Source of the DNA: an uncultured Bacilli bacterium
Lineage (GTDB): Bacteria; Bacillota_I; Bacilli_A; RF39; UBA660
Assembly: GCA_934096735.1 (NCBI GenBank)
Contig: CAKOMS010000001.1
Span: forward strand, 49,458-113,457
Reading direction: 5' to 3'
DNA: 64,000 bases
Below, in pieces: positions 45,449-53,495 of the stretch. Each line of letters starts with the position of its first letter. Positions within the stretch are counted from its first letter, which is position 1. The notes beneath the pieces were generated by a model. That model was not told the DNA's origin. It saw nothing but the letters and a program-made list of their open reading frames with translations, and ran no database searches. The position numbers were made by a program, and so were the translations under genes.

Positions 45449-45872
45449 AAAAAGTTTTTTCTGAATAGTTGTGAGAATAATTTATTTTTTCCATAAATTC
45501 AACATAATCTAAATAAATCATTCTGAGTAAATACCAATTACCAGTTGTAGGGTCACTCATTACTAAGTGATCTTTACCGGCTTCCTCAATGATTCCTGAA
45601 TAAATTTTATTTTTCCATTCACCACTATCTGGGTAGGTAAAATGTGCATTTACTCTTTTACCTTTGTTTAATCTTAGGATATTTTCAATATAACTTTGTT
45701 CTGATGTTACCTCTTGCATTACTGATAAATTACCTGGTGGTGATGATGGCATTGGATTTTGATTTTGCATAAAATCATTTTGATAGTTATTTGAATTTTT
45801 TGGCATATCGTTTTGATATCCGTTAGCTGGAAATGTTGGATTTTGATAATAATTTCCGTTTATATTAATCAC
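45447..45872 (-). CDS. gerQ: Spore coat protein GerQ
   Basis: The C-terminal half matches GerQ: SYIENILRLNKGKRVNAHF, then SGIIEEAGKDHLVMSDP and TGNWYLLRMIYLDYVEF. The N-terminal half is a low-complexity Asn/Gln/Pro region, typical of coat proteins. GerQ is a sigma-E-dependent coat protein cross-linked by transglutaminase and needed for CwlJ localisation in B. subtilis. The start is unclear: GTG at 45872 lies inside the GAGGTG site, while ATA at 45863 would be 6 bases from it; the first ATG is 22 codons further. A CATATAAT box lies just upstream. Monocistronic. Confidence 0.9.
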   Translation of the reverse strand: MININGNYYQNPTFPANGYQNDMPKNSNNYQNDFMQNQNPMPSSPPGNLSVMQEVTSEQSYIENILRLNKGKRVNAHFTYPDSGEWKNKIYSGIIEEAGKDHLVMSDPTTGNWYLLRMIYLDYVEFMEKINYSHNYSEKTF

Positions 45873-45880
45873 CTCAAATT

Positions 45881-45888
45881 ATTATATG
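45881..45888 (-). promoter_or_regulatory. Sporulation-type -10 element of gerQ
   Basis: CATATAAT on the minus strand lies 8-16 bases before the gerQ start region, matching the CATAnnnT -10 box of sigma-E/K. No convincing -35 box is seen. Confidence 0.45.
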
Positions 45889-45913
45889 AAAATTATTTTT
45901 TTTAAGAACTTTA

Positions 45914-45942
45914 TTGCATTAAGAAGATATTTTGTGTACAAT
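45914..45942 (+). promoter_or_regulatory. Promoter of the YitT gene
   Basis: TTGCAT (45914-45919), 17-base spacer, TACAAT (45937-45942), divergent from gerQ. Confidence 0.65.
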
Positions 45943-45959
45943 TATACTAGGAGAATAGT

Positions 45960-46853
45960 ATGAAAAGGGATAATTATACAAAGAAAGATATAAAAGATTT
46001 AATTATAAATGGTGTGTCATTTACTTTTGGAACATTTTGTTTAGCTTTATGTTATAACTTGTTTTTTGCTCCGAATAACATAATAGTAGGTGGTATGTCT
46101 GGACTTGCTCTTATATTAAATGAAATTATGGGAATCAATACTAATGTATTTATTTATGCTTCATCAATTTTTTTACTTATTCTTAGTTATATATTTTTAG
46201 GAAAAGATAAAACAAAAAATACTGTTATTGGGACATTTTTATATCCTCTTTTTATAACTCTTACTGAACCTGTTGCAAAATTTTTATTAATATATTTATC
46301 TTTTCAACAAATATTGGTTACTGTAGTACTTGCAAGTTTATTATATGGGTTTAGTAATGGACTTATATATAAATTTGGTTATTCAACTGGTGGAGTAGAT
46401 GTAATTATTCAATTTTTATGTAAATATTTTCATTTAAATTCTGGAACTAGTTCAACAATTGTAAATATTTTCATAATATTATTTGGTGGTTTTGTATTTG
46501 GAGTTGATAATGCAAGTTATGCAATAATTATTTTAGTTGTTTCTTCAATTATTGTTGATAAAATTATTATTGGGATTTCTACATCTAAAAAGTTTATGAT
46601 TTATACTAGAGAAATTAAAAAAGTAAAACATATAATTATGGATGATTTTAATACTGGGTATACAATATTTCCTACAATTGGAGGTTATTCACATAAGAAG
46701 GGAACAATGATTATGTGTGTTATATCTAATAAAGATGTTAATTTATTTAAAGATAAGATACTTGAAGTTGATAATGATGCATTTTTTGTAATTGATGATT
46801 GTTATGAAGTTCAAGGTGGGATTAAAAATTCAAATATTCCGTTTTTTAAATGA
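45960..46853 (+). CDS. YitT family membrane protein
   Basis: A 297-residue protein with five or six N-terminal membrane segments (about 12-200) and a soluble C-terminal DUF2179 domain (IMDDFNTGYTIFPTIGGYSH onwards). Repeated motifs FFAPNNIIVGGMSGLALI and YSTGGVDVIIQF are the DUF161 signature. Members are predicted transporters or membrane sensors of unknown role in Bacillus. Monocistronic, with its own promoter and terminator. Confidence 0.88.
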   Translation: MKRDNYTKKDIKDLIINGVSFTFGTFCLALCYNLFFAPNNIIVGGMSGLALILNEIMGINTNVFIYASSIFLLILSYIFLGKDKTKNTVIGTFLYPLFITLTEPVAKFLLIYLSFQQILVTVVLASLLYGFSNGLIYKFGYSTGGVDVIIQFLCKYFHLNSGTSSTIVNIFIILFGGFVFGVDNASYAIIILVVSSIIVDKIIIGISTSKKFMIYTREIKKVKHIIMDDFNTGYTIFPTIGGYSHKKGTMIMCVISNKDVNLFKDKILEVDNDAFFVIDDCYEVQGGIKNSNIPFFK

Positions 46854-46877
46854 TAAGTTTGTGTAAAAAGGATTTAT

Positions 46878-46904
46878 TTACCATTTAAGAGATGGTAATT
46901 TTTT
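46878..46904 (+). terminator. Terminator after the YitT gene, overlapping the ftsE promoter
   Basis: TTACCAT (46878-46884) pairs with ATGGTAA (46892-46898), followed by T bases that also form the spacer end of the ftsE promoter. Confidence 0.7.
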
Positions 46905-46912
46905 GTTATAAT
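46904..46912 (+). promoter_or_regulatory. Extended -10 promoter of ftsEX
   Basis: TGTTATAAT is a perfect extended -10 box; a weak -35 (TTTAAG) lies 17 bases upstream, inside the terminator loop. Confidence 0.6.
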
Positions 46913-46929
46913 TATATAGGAGTATAGAT

Positions 46930-47661
46930 ATGAAGTTTATTGAATTAAAAAATGTTAATAAAACTTATTCCACTGGAGTTACTGCAATTGCAGATTTATC
47001 TGTTACTATAAATAAAGGCGAGTTTGTTTTTGTTATTGGACATACTGCTTGTGGTAAATCGACACTTATTAAAATGCTTTATAGAGAAGAAAAACCTACT
47101 AAAGGTAGTGTTTTAGTAGGTGGAGTAAATGTTGCAAAACTTAGAAATGGAAAAGTATATAAATTAAGAAGAAAGATTGGAGTAGTTTTTCAAGATTATA
47201 AATTACTTCCTAAATTAAATGTTTATGAAAATGTTGCTTTTGCACTTGAAACAATTGGATTAAAAGCAAGTGAAATTAAGCCAAAAGTTATGAAAGCAAT
47301 TGAAATTGTTGGATTAAAAGAAAAAACTAGAAGTTTTCCTCATCAATTAAGTGGTGGTGAACAACAAAGGGTTTGTATAGCAAGAGCTATTGTTAATGAA
47401 CCAAAATTACTTATTTGTGATGAACCTACTGGTAATTTGGATCCAGATACAAGTAAAGAGATTATGGATGTTATTGATAGTATTAATAAAGACTTAAAAA
47501 CTACTGTTATTATGGCTACTCATGATAAAGACATTGTTAATAGAATGAAAAAAAGAGTACTTTTGATAGAACATGGTATTCTTACTGGTGATTATTTAAA
47601 AGGTACATATAAATCACATGAACATGGTTTTGAAGCCACTGGAAAGGATGTGGCAAAATGA
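46930..47661 (+). CDS. ftsE: Cell division ATP-binding protein FtsE
   Basis: FtsE is the ATPase of the FtsEX complex that drives activation of wall hydrolases at the septum. It has Walker A GHTACGKSTLIKML (Gly-rich loop with Cys), Q-loop VFQDYKLLPKLNVYENVAF, signature LSGGEQQRVCIARA and Walker B LLICDEPTGNLD. Length 243; typically about 228. Overlaps ftsX by four bases and forms an operon with ftsX and a M23 protein. Confidence 0.96.
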   Translation: MKFIELKNVNKTYSTGVTAIADLSVTINKGEFVFVIGHTACGKSTLIKMLYREEKPTKGSVLVGGVNVAKLRNGKVYKLRRKIGVVFQDYKLLPKLNVYENVAFALETIGLKASEIKPKVMKAIEIVGLKEKTRSFPHQLSGGEQQRVCIARAIVNEPKLLICDEPTGNLDPDTSKEIMDVIDSINKDLKTTVIMATHDKDIVNRMKKRVLLIEHGILTGDYLKGTYKSHEHGFEATGKDVAK

Positions 47662-48551
47662 GAGCTATAAGAATTGTTGGAAGAAGTATTAGAGATGCTT
47701 TTAAAAGTGTTTTTAGAAATTTTAGTTTGAGTATGGCATCAATATTGTGTGCTACAATAACTTTAATGGTTGTTTCAATTTCTTTAATAGTAGCGGGTAA
47801 TGTAAATGTTACTACACAAAATTTGGAAAATGAATTAAGTATAGTTGTTTATGTTGATAAAAGTGCTAGTGAAGATGATTCTAATTTTTTATTTTCTACT
47901 ATTCAAAAATTACCTAATGTTAATAATGTAACTTTTAAAAGTAAAGATGAATGGAAATTAGAAATGAGTGAATATTCTAGTAGTTATGCAACTCTTTTAG
48001 AAACCTATGATGATAATCCATTGATGGATAGTATGGTAGTTACTGTAAAAGATGTTAAATATTTAGAATCAGTAACTGAAAAGATTAAAGAAATGGATCA
48101 TGTAAATAGTGCCTCTTATGGGGAGGAAACTGTTGATAATATTATATCTGCTTTTGATATAGTACAAAAAAGTACAGTTGTTGTGGTAATTGCTCTTATA
48201 TTTGTAACAGCATTTTTGATTAGTAATACAATTAAGTTAACAATTTATTCAAGAAAAAATGAAATAGAGATTATGAGACTTGTTGGTGCAAGTAATGTTT
48301 CAATTAAATTACCTTTTGTAGTTGAAGGTTTTATAATTGGGGTCATGGGTTCTTTAATTCCTGTAATAGTTACGATTTATGGCTATATGATTGCATTTAA
48401 TAAACTTGGTGGTCATGTTATTACAGATGTTCTTAAACTAATAAGTCCATTTCCATTTGTATTCTATGTTGCTGGTATAGTTTTAATAGTAGGAGCATTA
48501 ATTGGTATGGTAGGAAGTTTAAGAGCTGTTAGAAAGTATTTGAAGATATGA
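47658..48551 (+). CDS. ftsX: Cell division protein FtsX
   Basis: FtsX is the membrane partner of FtsE. There are four membrane segments (about 23-45, 172-195, 222-245, 262-287) and a large exterior loop between the first two, which engages hydrolase activators. KLTIYSRKNEIEIMRLVGA is the family signature. Length 297. Overlaps both neighbours by a few bases, which supports a stoichiometric complex. Confidence 0.95.
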   Translation: MRAIRIVGRSIRDAFKSVFRNFSLSMASILCATITLMVVSISLIVAGNVNVTTQNLENELSIVVYVDKSASEDDSNFLFSTIQKLPNVNNVTFKSKDEWKLEMSEYSSSYATLLETYDDNPLMDSMVVTVKDVKYLESVTEKIKEMDHVNSASYGEETVDNIISAFDIVQKSTVVVVIALIFVTAFLISNTIKLTIYSRKNEIEIMRLVGASNVSIKLPFVVEGFIIGVMGSLIPVIVTIYGYMIAFNKLGGHVITDVLKLISPFPFVFYVAGIVLIVGALIGMVGSLRAVRKYLKI

Positions 48552-49753
48552 TGAAAAATAATATAAAAAAAATTATTAATATATTTGTTGTAATTGGATT
48601 ATTTTTCTGTATGTTTGCACCTAAACATACAAGTGCACAAACACTTGCAGGACTTAGGAATGACTTAAAAGTACTACAAAATAAGAAAGCGGAACAAGAT
48701 AGAAAAAAGCAACAAACTCAGGCTGAAATTAATAAGAATAAAAACAATATTGCTAATGCTGGTAATGATATAGATAAAGCTAAGGTTCAAATTGAAGTTC
48801 TTACTAATGAAATTAATTCTACTAATGAAGAGATTGCAAAAGTAAAAGAGCAAACTGAAGAATTATTAAGACAATATCAAAAAATGAGTGAAGAAAATGA
48901 ATATGCTAAATATATAACAGGTGCTAATTCTATGACTGAACTTATTATGAGAATGGATGTAATGAAACAAGTTGCTGCTTACAATGATGAACAATTAACA
49001 AAGTTAGAAGCCTTAATAAAAAATAACCAAAAGATGAGTCAAGAGTTAGAAGAATATCAAAAGACTTTACAAAAAAAGATTACTACTTTTGAAGAATTAA
49101 TTGATTCTTTAGGTGATGATTTATCTAGTTTAGTTGAGGGTGCTGAATCTATTGAGTCAGAAATTAAAAGTAAAAAAGAATCTATTAAATATTATGAATC
49201 TGCTGGTTGTAAAGAGGATGAAGATTTATCTGTTTGTGTTAAAATTGGAGATAATGCAGGTTGGTTAAGACCTTTAGTAAGAGGTAAGATTACAAGTCCA
49301 TTTGGATGGAGAATACATCCTACTAAAAGAGGAACTAAATTTCATAATGGTATAGATATAGGAATTACTGAAGGAACTAAAGCTTATGCTACTGCAAATG
49401 GTGTTGTTGGGAAAATAACAAGACAAGCATCATGTGGTGGTAATATGGTTTATATATGGGTTTATGTTAAAGGTGTAAAGTATACTATTGTGTATATGCA
49501 TCTACTTACTATAAATGTTAAAGTTGGTGATGCTGTTACTACAGATACAGTTGTTGGTCTTGTTGGTGGAGGTTCTACTGGTACTAGAAGAGGTGGATAT
49601 GATTCTTGTACTACTGGAGCACATTTGCATTATGGTGTATCTAAAGGTAATTGGTATACTTATGACAAAACACAAACTTATTCGAAATTTACTGCAGGTA
49701 TGATGAATCCACCTGGATTTCCATCACTTGGTAGTTCGTTTTATACAAGATAG
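48548..49753 (+). CDS. Coiled-coil M23 peptidase, probable FtsEX-controlled hydrolase
   Basis: A signal peptide (about residues 8-30), a long Lys/Gln/Glu-rich coiled coil (about 35-215), and a C-terminal M23 domain with FGWRIHPTKRGTKFHNGIDIG, VYMHL and AHLHYGVS define it. The layout is that of PcsB/CwlO/EnvC-type FtsEX partners; here the catalytic zinc ligands (H, D, HxH) look intact, as in an active endopeptidase. It overlaps ftsX by four bases. The functional link is inferred from operon and architecture. Confidence 0.9.
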   Translation: MMKNNIKKIINIFVVIGLFFCMFAPKHTSAQTLAGLRNDLKVLQNKKAEQDRKKQQTQAEINKNKNNIANAGNDIDKAKVQIEVLTNEINSTNEEIAKVKEQTEELLRQYQKMSEENEYAKYITGANSMTELIMRMDVMKQVAAYNDEQLTKLEALIKNNQKMSQELEEYQKTLQKKITTFEELIDSLGDDLSSLVEGAESIESEIKSKKESIKYYESAGCKEDEDLSVCVKIGDNAGWLRPLVRGKITSPFGWRIHPTKRGTKFHNGIDIGITEGTKAYATANGVVGKITRQASCGGNMVYIWVYVKGVKYTIVYMHLLTINVKVGDAVTTDTVVGLVGGGSTGTRRGGYDSCTTGAHLHYGVSKGNWYTYDKTQTYSKFTAGMMNPPGFPSLGSSFYTR

Positions 49754-49773
49754 AGCAAGAATGCTCTTTTTTC
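49752..49773 (+). terminator. Terminator of the ftsEX operon
   Basis: AGAGCA-agaa-TGCTCT followed by a T run. Confidence 0.8.
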
Positions 49774-49783
49774 TTTGCAATAA

Positions 49784-49812
49784 TGGACTTTAACTTAGAG
49801 TTTTGATATACT
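49784..49812 (+). promoter_or_regulatory. Promoter of yvcK-whiA
   Basis: TGGACT (49784-49789), 17-base spacer, TATACT (49807-49812) with extended TGA. Confidence 0.55.
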
Positions 49813-49864
49813 AGTATTAATAGTTTTACTATTAAAAATATATATAGAAATAAGTGATGAATAG

Positions 49865-50818
49865 ATGAAAAAAATAGTTATATTTGGTGGTGGTAGTGGA
49901 CTATCACAACTTCTTAAGGGATTAAAGCTTTTTCCAATAGATGTTACTGCAGTTGTATCAGTTTCAGATAATGGAAGAAGTACAGGAAGACTTAGAAAAG
50001 ATTATAATATTCCTGCAGTTGGGGATATTTCTAAAGTGTTGCTTGCAATGAGTGATGCAAATGATAATGTTAAAGAATTATTAAATTATAGATTTACTAA
50101 ATCTAAATCTTTAGGAGAACATTCTATTAAAAATTTATTGTTAACAGCACTTTTAGATATGAAAGGTGATTTTGCTAAATCTATTCCTGTTTTAGTGTCT
50201 CTTTTTGATATTAAAGGTAACGTTCTTCCTTTAACTGAGGATAATGTAGATTTAGTGGGTATTACAGTAGATGATAAAAAACTAGTTGGAGAATGCCAAA
50301 TTACTAAATCTAAGAAAAAAATTAAAAGAATAATGTATTCAGATAATATACACGTTAATGATAAAGTTATTGAAGCTGTAAAAAAAGCAGATTTAATTAT
50401 TCTTTCTTCTGGTAGCTTGATTACTAGTATTATTCCACATTTACTTAACAAAAAATTAAATGATGCGATTAAATCAAGTAAAGCTAAAACAATGTATGTA
50501 TGTAACTTATTTACTCAACCTGGAGAAACTGATGATTTTAAAGTAAGTGATCACATTAAAATGCTAGAGGAATATCTTGGAAAAAATACTATTGATATTG
50601 TTCTTGCAAATAATCATAAGATGAATTCAAATTTGTTAAAAAAATATGAAACATTAGAACAAAAAGATCAAGTATTTTTGGATAAAGAAGAGTTAGATAC
50701 TATGGGTGTTAAAATTATTCAAGATAAGTTATATAAGATTGAAGATAATTTTTATAGACATGATGAACTTAAAACTGCTTATTTGATATTTTCATATTTA
50801 ATGGATGGAATAAAATGA
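49865..50818 (+). CDS. yvcK: Gluconeogenesis/cell-wall factor YvcK (GlmR)
   Basis: The CofD-like protein starts with a dinucleotide-binding pattern VIFGGGSGLSQLLKGL and has VVSVSDNGRSTGRLR, VGDISKVLLAM and the late LFTQPGETDDF. GlmR supports cell-wall precursor synthesis and cell shape on gluconeogenic carbon in Bacillus. Length 317. The neighbouring rapZ (yvcJ) found in Bacillus is missing; it overlaps whiA by four bases. Confidence 0.93.
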   Translation: MKKIVIFGGGSGLSQLLKGLKLFPIDVTAVVSVSDNGRSTGRLRKDYNIPAVGDISKVLLAMSDANDNVKELLNYRFTKSKSLGEHSIKNLLLTALLDMKGDFAKSIPVLVSLFDIKGNVLPLTEDNVDLVGITVDDKKLVGECQITKSKKKIKRIMYSDNIHVNDKVIEAVKKADLIILSSGSLITSIIPHLLNKKLNDAIKSSKAKTMYVCNLFTQPGETDDFKVSDHIKMLEEYLGKNTIDIVLANNHKMNSNLLKKYETLEQKDQVFLDKEELDTMGVKIIQDKLYKIEDNFYRHDELKTAYLIFSYLMDGIK

Positions 50819-51723
50819 CATTTACTACAAGATTAAAAGAAGAAATTAGTAAACTTTCTAATAATAGTATAGAATCTAGAAGTATTTGTGAAGCATTTTT
50901 AAGATATAATAGCGATATTCAAAATAATTCAATTGTAATTACGCTTGAAAATGCTTCAGTAGCAAGATTTATTTATAAAATAATTAAAGAATTGTATGGA
51001 ATTAATCCTGTTTTGAAAGTAAGAATACAAAAAAGATTTAGAGTTAAACAAATATATATTTTAGAAATTAATGATAAGACAAATTATATAATTAATACTC
51101 TTAATTTAAATGGTGAACCAAATATTGATTCTGATGAAGAGAAAATTGCTTATTTAAAGGGAGCATTTTTAGGTGTAGGTAATATCTCTAATCCTAGTAC
51201 TAGTGGGTATCATTTGGAGTTTATTTTAGATAAACAAAGTGATAGCGAATATATAAATTTTTTATTAAATTATTTTAATTTAAATTCTAAAGTTATTAAA
51301 AGAGGTAAGAAATATGTTACTTATATTAAAATGAGTGAATGTATAAGTGATTTAATAAAAATGTTTAGAGCAATTAATTCTCTTTTTGAATTTGAGGATA
51401 CTAGGATATATAGAGATCATAAAAATATGGTTAATAGATTAAATAATTGTGAGATTGCTAATCAAGAAAAGACTATAAAAAGTAGTATGAATCAACTTGA
51501 AGATATAAAGTTTTTAGAAGATAATAATTTAATAGATTTGTTAGATGAAAAAATTAAATTAGTTATTTTATATAGAAAAAAATATCCTGATGCATCACTA
51601 CAAGAACTTGCAGATATTATAAGTATGGAAACTGATTATAAAGTTGGAAAGAGTGGTATTAATCATCATTTTATAAGGATTAGAAAAATGAAAGAAAATC
51701 AAATTAAAAGAATGAATAAATAA
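50815..51723 (+). CDS. whiA: WhiA DNA-binding protein
   Basis: WhiA combines a degenerate homing-endonuclease-like (LAGLIDADG-type) N-terminal fold with a C-terminal HTH. TTRLKEEISKL opens it, AYLKGAFLGVGNISNP and YHLEFI lie in the N-terminal part, and the HTH region is SLQELADIISMETDYKVGKSGINHHF. It affects cell division and chromosome segregation in Bacillus. Length 302. Confidence 0.94.
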   Translation: MTFTTRLKEEISKLSNNSIESRSICEAFLRYNSDIQNNSIVITLENASVARFIYKIIKELYGINPVLKVRIQKRFRVKQIYILEINDKTNYIINTLNLNGEPNIDSDEEKIAYLKGAFLGVGNISNPSTSGYHLEFILDKQSDSEYINFLLNYFNLNSKVIKRGKKYVTYIKMSECISDLIKMFRAINSLFEFEDTRIYRDHKNMVNRLNNCEIANQEKTIKSSMNQLEDIKFLEDNNLIDLLDEKIKLVILYRKKYPDASLQELADIISMETDYKVGKSGINHHFIRIRKMKENQIKRMNK

Positions 51724-51743
51724 GAATTGAAAGGGAAAAGTAT

Positions 51744-52190
51744 ATGAAAACAGACGTTACTGTATTAAGTAATAATATTTCTAATAAGTTGTTATTAAAC
51801 TATAAAGGTTATTATGTTATAAAAAGAAATTTTTCTTATGATGAGCTTGTTTTGAAAAAAAAAGTTGTGTTTTTTAATATTTTAGATAACATTAATTATT
51901 TAGATGTTAGTAAGTTGTTTGATTTTTTGAGAAAAAAGAATGTTAATTTTATAAATATTACTAATAACAGTGAACTTGCACTTTTAACTAAATATACTAC
52001 TATTTATAAAGATGATAAGATTGTTCTTGAAGGAGAAACCTTAAAAGTAATGGAAAATGATTCAATATTTAGAAAACTCGGCTTAAAAATTCCTTTTATG
52101 ATAAATTTATCTATTCTTCTTAAAGATTATGGTGTTATTAATGAGATAGTAACTGATATGGATAGTTTGAGGGATATGTTATGGAAATAA
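51744..52190 (+). CDS. Degenerate EcfA1-like ABC ATPase relative (no Walker A)
   Basis: No standard family is obvious, but the protein can be read as the C-terminal half of an ECF-transporter ATPase. Residues 39-54 (KKVVFFNILDNINYLD) align with the Walker B/D-loop region (normally LILDEPtsgLDP), 68-80 with the H-loop region, 92-104 (KIVLEGETLKVME) with the KGKIVLEGTPKEVF block, and 112-130 (LGLKIPFMINLSILLKDYG) with the EcfA C-terminal tail. The catalytic Asp-Glu and the His are replaced, and the P-loop and helical region are gone (148 residues against about 280). It overlaps the next gene by 10 bases and lies upstream of truA, the usual ecfA position. Alignment is from memory of consensus. 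Confidence 0.6.
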   Translation: MKTDVTVLSNNISNKLLLNYKGYYVIKRNFSYDELVLKKKVVFFNILDNINYLDVSKLFDFLRKKNVNFINITNNSELALLTKYTTIYKDDKIVLEGETLKVMENDSIFRKLGLKIPFMINLSILLKDYGVINEIVTDMDSLRDMLWK

Positions 52191-52741
52191 AAGAATATTT
52201 AGATAAATATGGGATTGTTGGAGTAGTTAGCAATTATAAAATAAGTTTAGATTTAGATTCTACTGTAAGTGATTTAAATATTAAAAATTTTGAAAAAGCT
52301 TGTAAGATGGTTAAAATTGATGGAAATATTCTAAATAAAAAATTAAGTGAATTATCTGTAAGTGAACTTTTTAAAGTAGAGTTTATGAGTAAATTAGATA
52401 AAAAAGTTATTATAATTGGTAATATGTCTAGTAGATTAATACTTAAAGATATTGAATATTTTAAGAAATTAATAATTAAATTAAATTCTGAATATAATAA
52501 AAAGTTTGTTATTATAGATAAAGATATAAGTGTATTTTTTGATTTAGTAAAGAGAGTATTTGTTGTGAATGGTAAAAAAGTTTTATATAGTACATCTGAT
52601 TTTTTTGATGATAAATTGTATAGATATGCTTCGGAACCACAAGTTGTTAAATTTATAAAATGTGTTAATAAAAAGAAAAAAATACTTAAAAATAATACAG
52701 ATATTTTAGAAGTTTTGAAAGATATTTATAGGAGTATTTGA
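52181..52741 (+). CDS. Degenerate EcfA2-like ABC ATPase relative (N-terminally shortened)
   Basis: This 186-residue protein starts at about the Q-loop of an EcfA2 ATPase: YGIVGVVSNYK (10-20), STVSDLNI (27-34), then ELSVSELFKVEFMSKL (57-72) in place of the ELSGGQxxRVAIAxxL signature. KKVIIIGNMSSRLILKD (74-90) sits at Walker B/D-loop (normally LILDEPTsGLDPKG), FVIIDKDISVFFDLVKR (109-125) at the H-loop, and PQVVKFIKCVNKKKK (153-167) at the EcfA2 tail. Walker A is absent, and the catalytic Glu, signature Gly pair and switch His are lost, yet the frame is intact. It overlaps truA by one base. ATP hydrolysis is not expected; a structural or regulatory role is inference. Confidence 0.65.
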   Translation: MEIKEYLDKYGIVGVVSNYKISLDLDSTVSDLNIKNFEKACKMVKIDGNILNKKLSELSVSELFKVEFMSKLDKKVIIIGNMSSRLILKDIEYFKKLIIKLNSEYNKKFVIIDKDISVFFDLVKRVFVVNGKKVLYSTSDFFDDKLYRYASEPQVVKFIKCVNKKKKILKNNTDILEVLKDIYRSI

Positions 52742-53451
52742 TGAAATATAAAGTTGTAATTAGTTATGATGGATCAAAATTTCATGGTTTTCAAAGGCAA
52801 AAGGATGTTAGAAATGTTCAGTCTACTATTGAAAATTATTTAAGTAAGTATTTTAAAGAGGATATTGTAATAAAAGGAGCTGGGAGAACTGATGCTAAGG
52901 TTCATGCTAATGGTCAAGTTATTTCTTTTTCTACAGATAAGTGTATAAAAATTTTAAAAAGAGATTTTAATAGAGATAATAATGATATTAAAATTAAAAA
53001 TATTTCACAAGTTTGTGAAGAATTTCATCCTAGGTTTAATGCAAAAGAGAAAGAATATTTATATAAATTAGATACAACTGGCAAGAAAGATAATAATTAT
53101 TTTGGGTATAGTTATTATAAATTTGATTTAAAAAAAATGAGAGATGCTAGTAAATTGTTTTTAGGAACACATGATTTTAGGAATTTTACTGCAGGAAGTA
53201 GAGATGATTATGTTAGTACTATTAAAAAAATTAGAATATATAAATTATTTGGAGTTATTTATTTTAGATTTATTGGGTATGGTTTTTATAGATATATGGT
53301 TAGAAATTTAGTTGGTGCTTTATTACTTGTTGGAAGAGGTAAAATAGATGATAATATAATTCTTGATGTGTTAAATACGAAAGAAAAGCGAGATAATTTG
53401 TCTACTGCTAAGCCTGAGGGTCTTTATCTTATAAAAATTAAGTATAATTAG
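52741..53451 (+). CDS. truA: tRNA pseudouridine synthase TruA
   Basis: TruA modifies U38-U40 in tRNA anticodon arms. The catalytic Asp is in GAGRTDAKVHANGQV; VISYDGSKFHGFQRQ and FIGYGFYRYMVRNLVGALL are conserved. Start ATG 52741 overlaps the previous stop by one base after GGAG; a TTG three bases earlier is unlikely. Length 236. The truA-rplM-rpsI order is that of Bacilli, but rplM has its own strong promoter. Confidence 0.95.
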   Translation: MKYKVVISYDGSKFHGFQRQKDVRNVQSTIENYLSKYFKEDIVIKGAGRTDAKVHANGQVISFSTDKCIKILKRDFNRDNNDIKIKNISQVCEEFHPRFNAKEKEYLYKLDTTGKKDNNYFGYSYYKFDLKKMRDASKLFLGTHDFRNFTAGSRDDYVSTIKKIRIYKLFGVIYFRFIGYGFYRYMVRNLVGALLLVGRGKIDDNIILDVLNTKEKRDNLSTAKPEGLYLIKIKYN

Positions 53452-53461
53452 TGGTTTTTTA

Positions 53462-53490
53462 TTGACATTAAGCCTAATTTTACATATAAT
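53462..53490 (+). promoter_or_regulatory. Consensus sigma-A promoter of rplM-rpsI
   Basis: TTGACA (53462-53467) and TATAAT (53485-53490) are 17 bases apart, a full-consensus promoter. Confidence 0.85.
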
Positions 53491-53495
53491 TTTAA

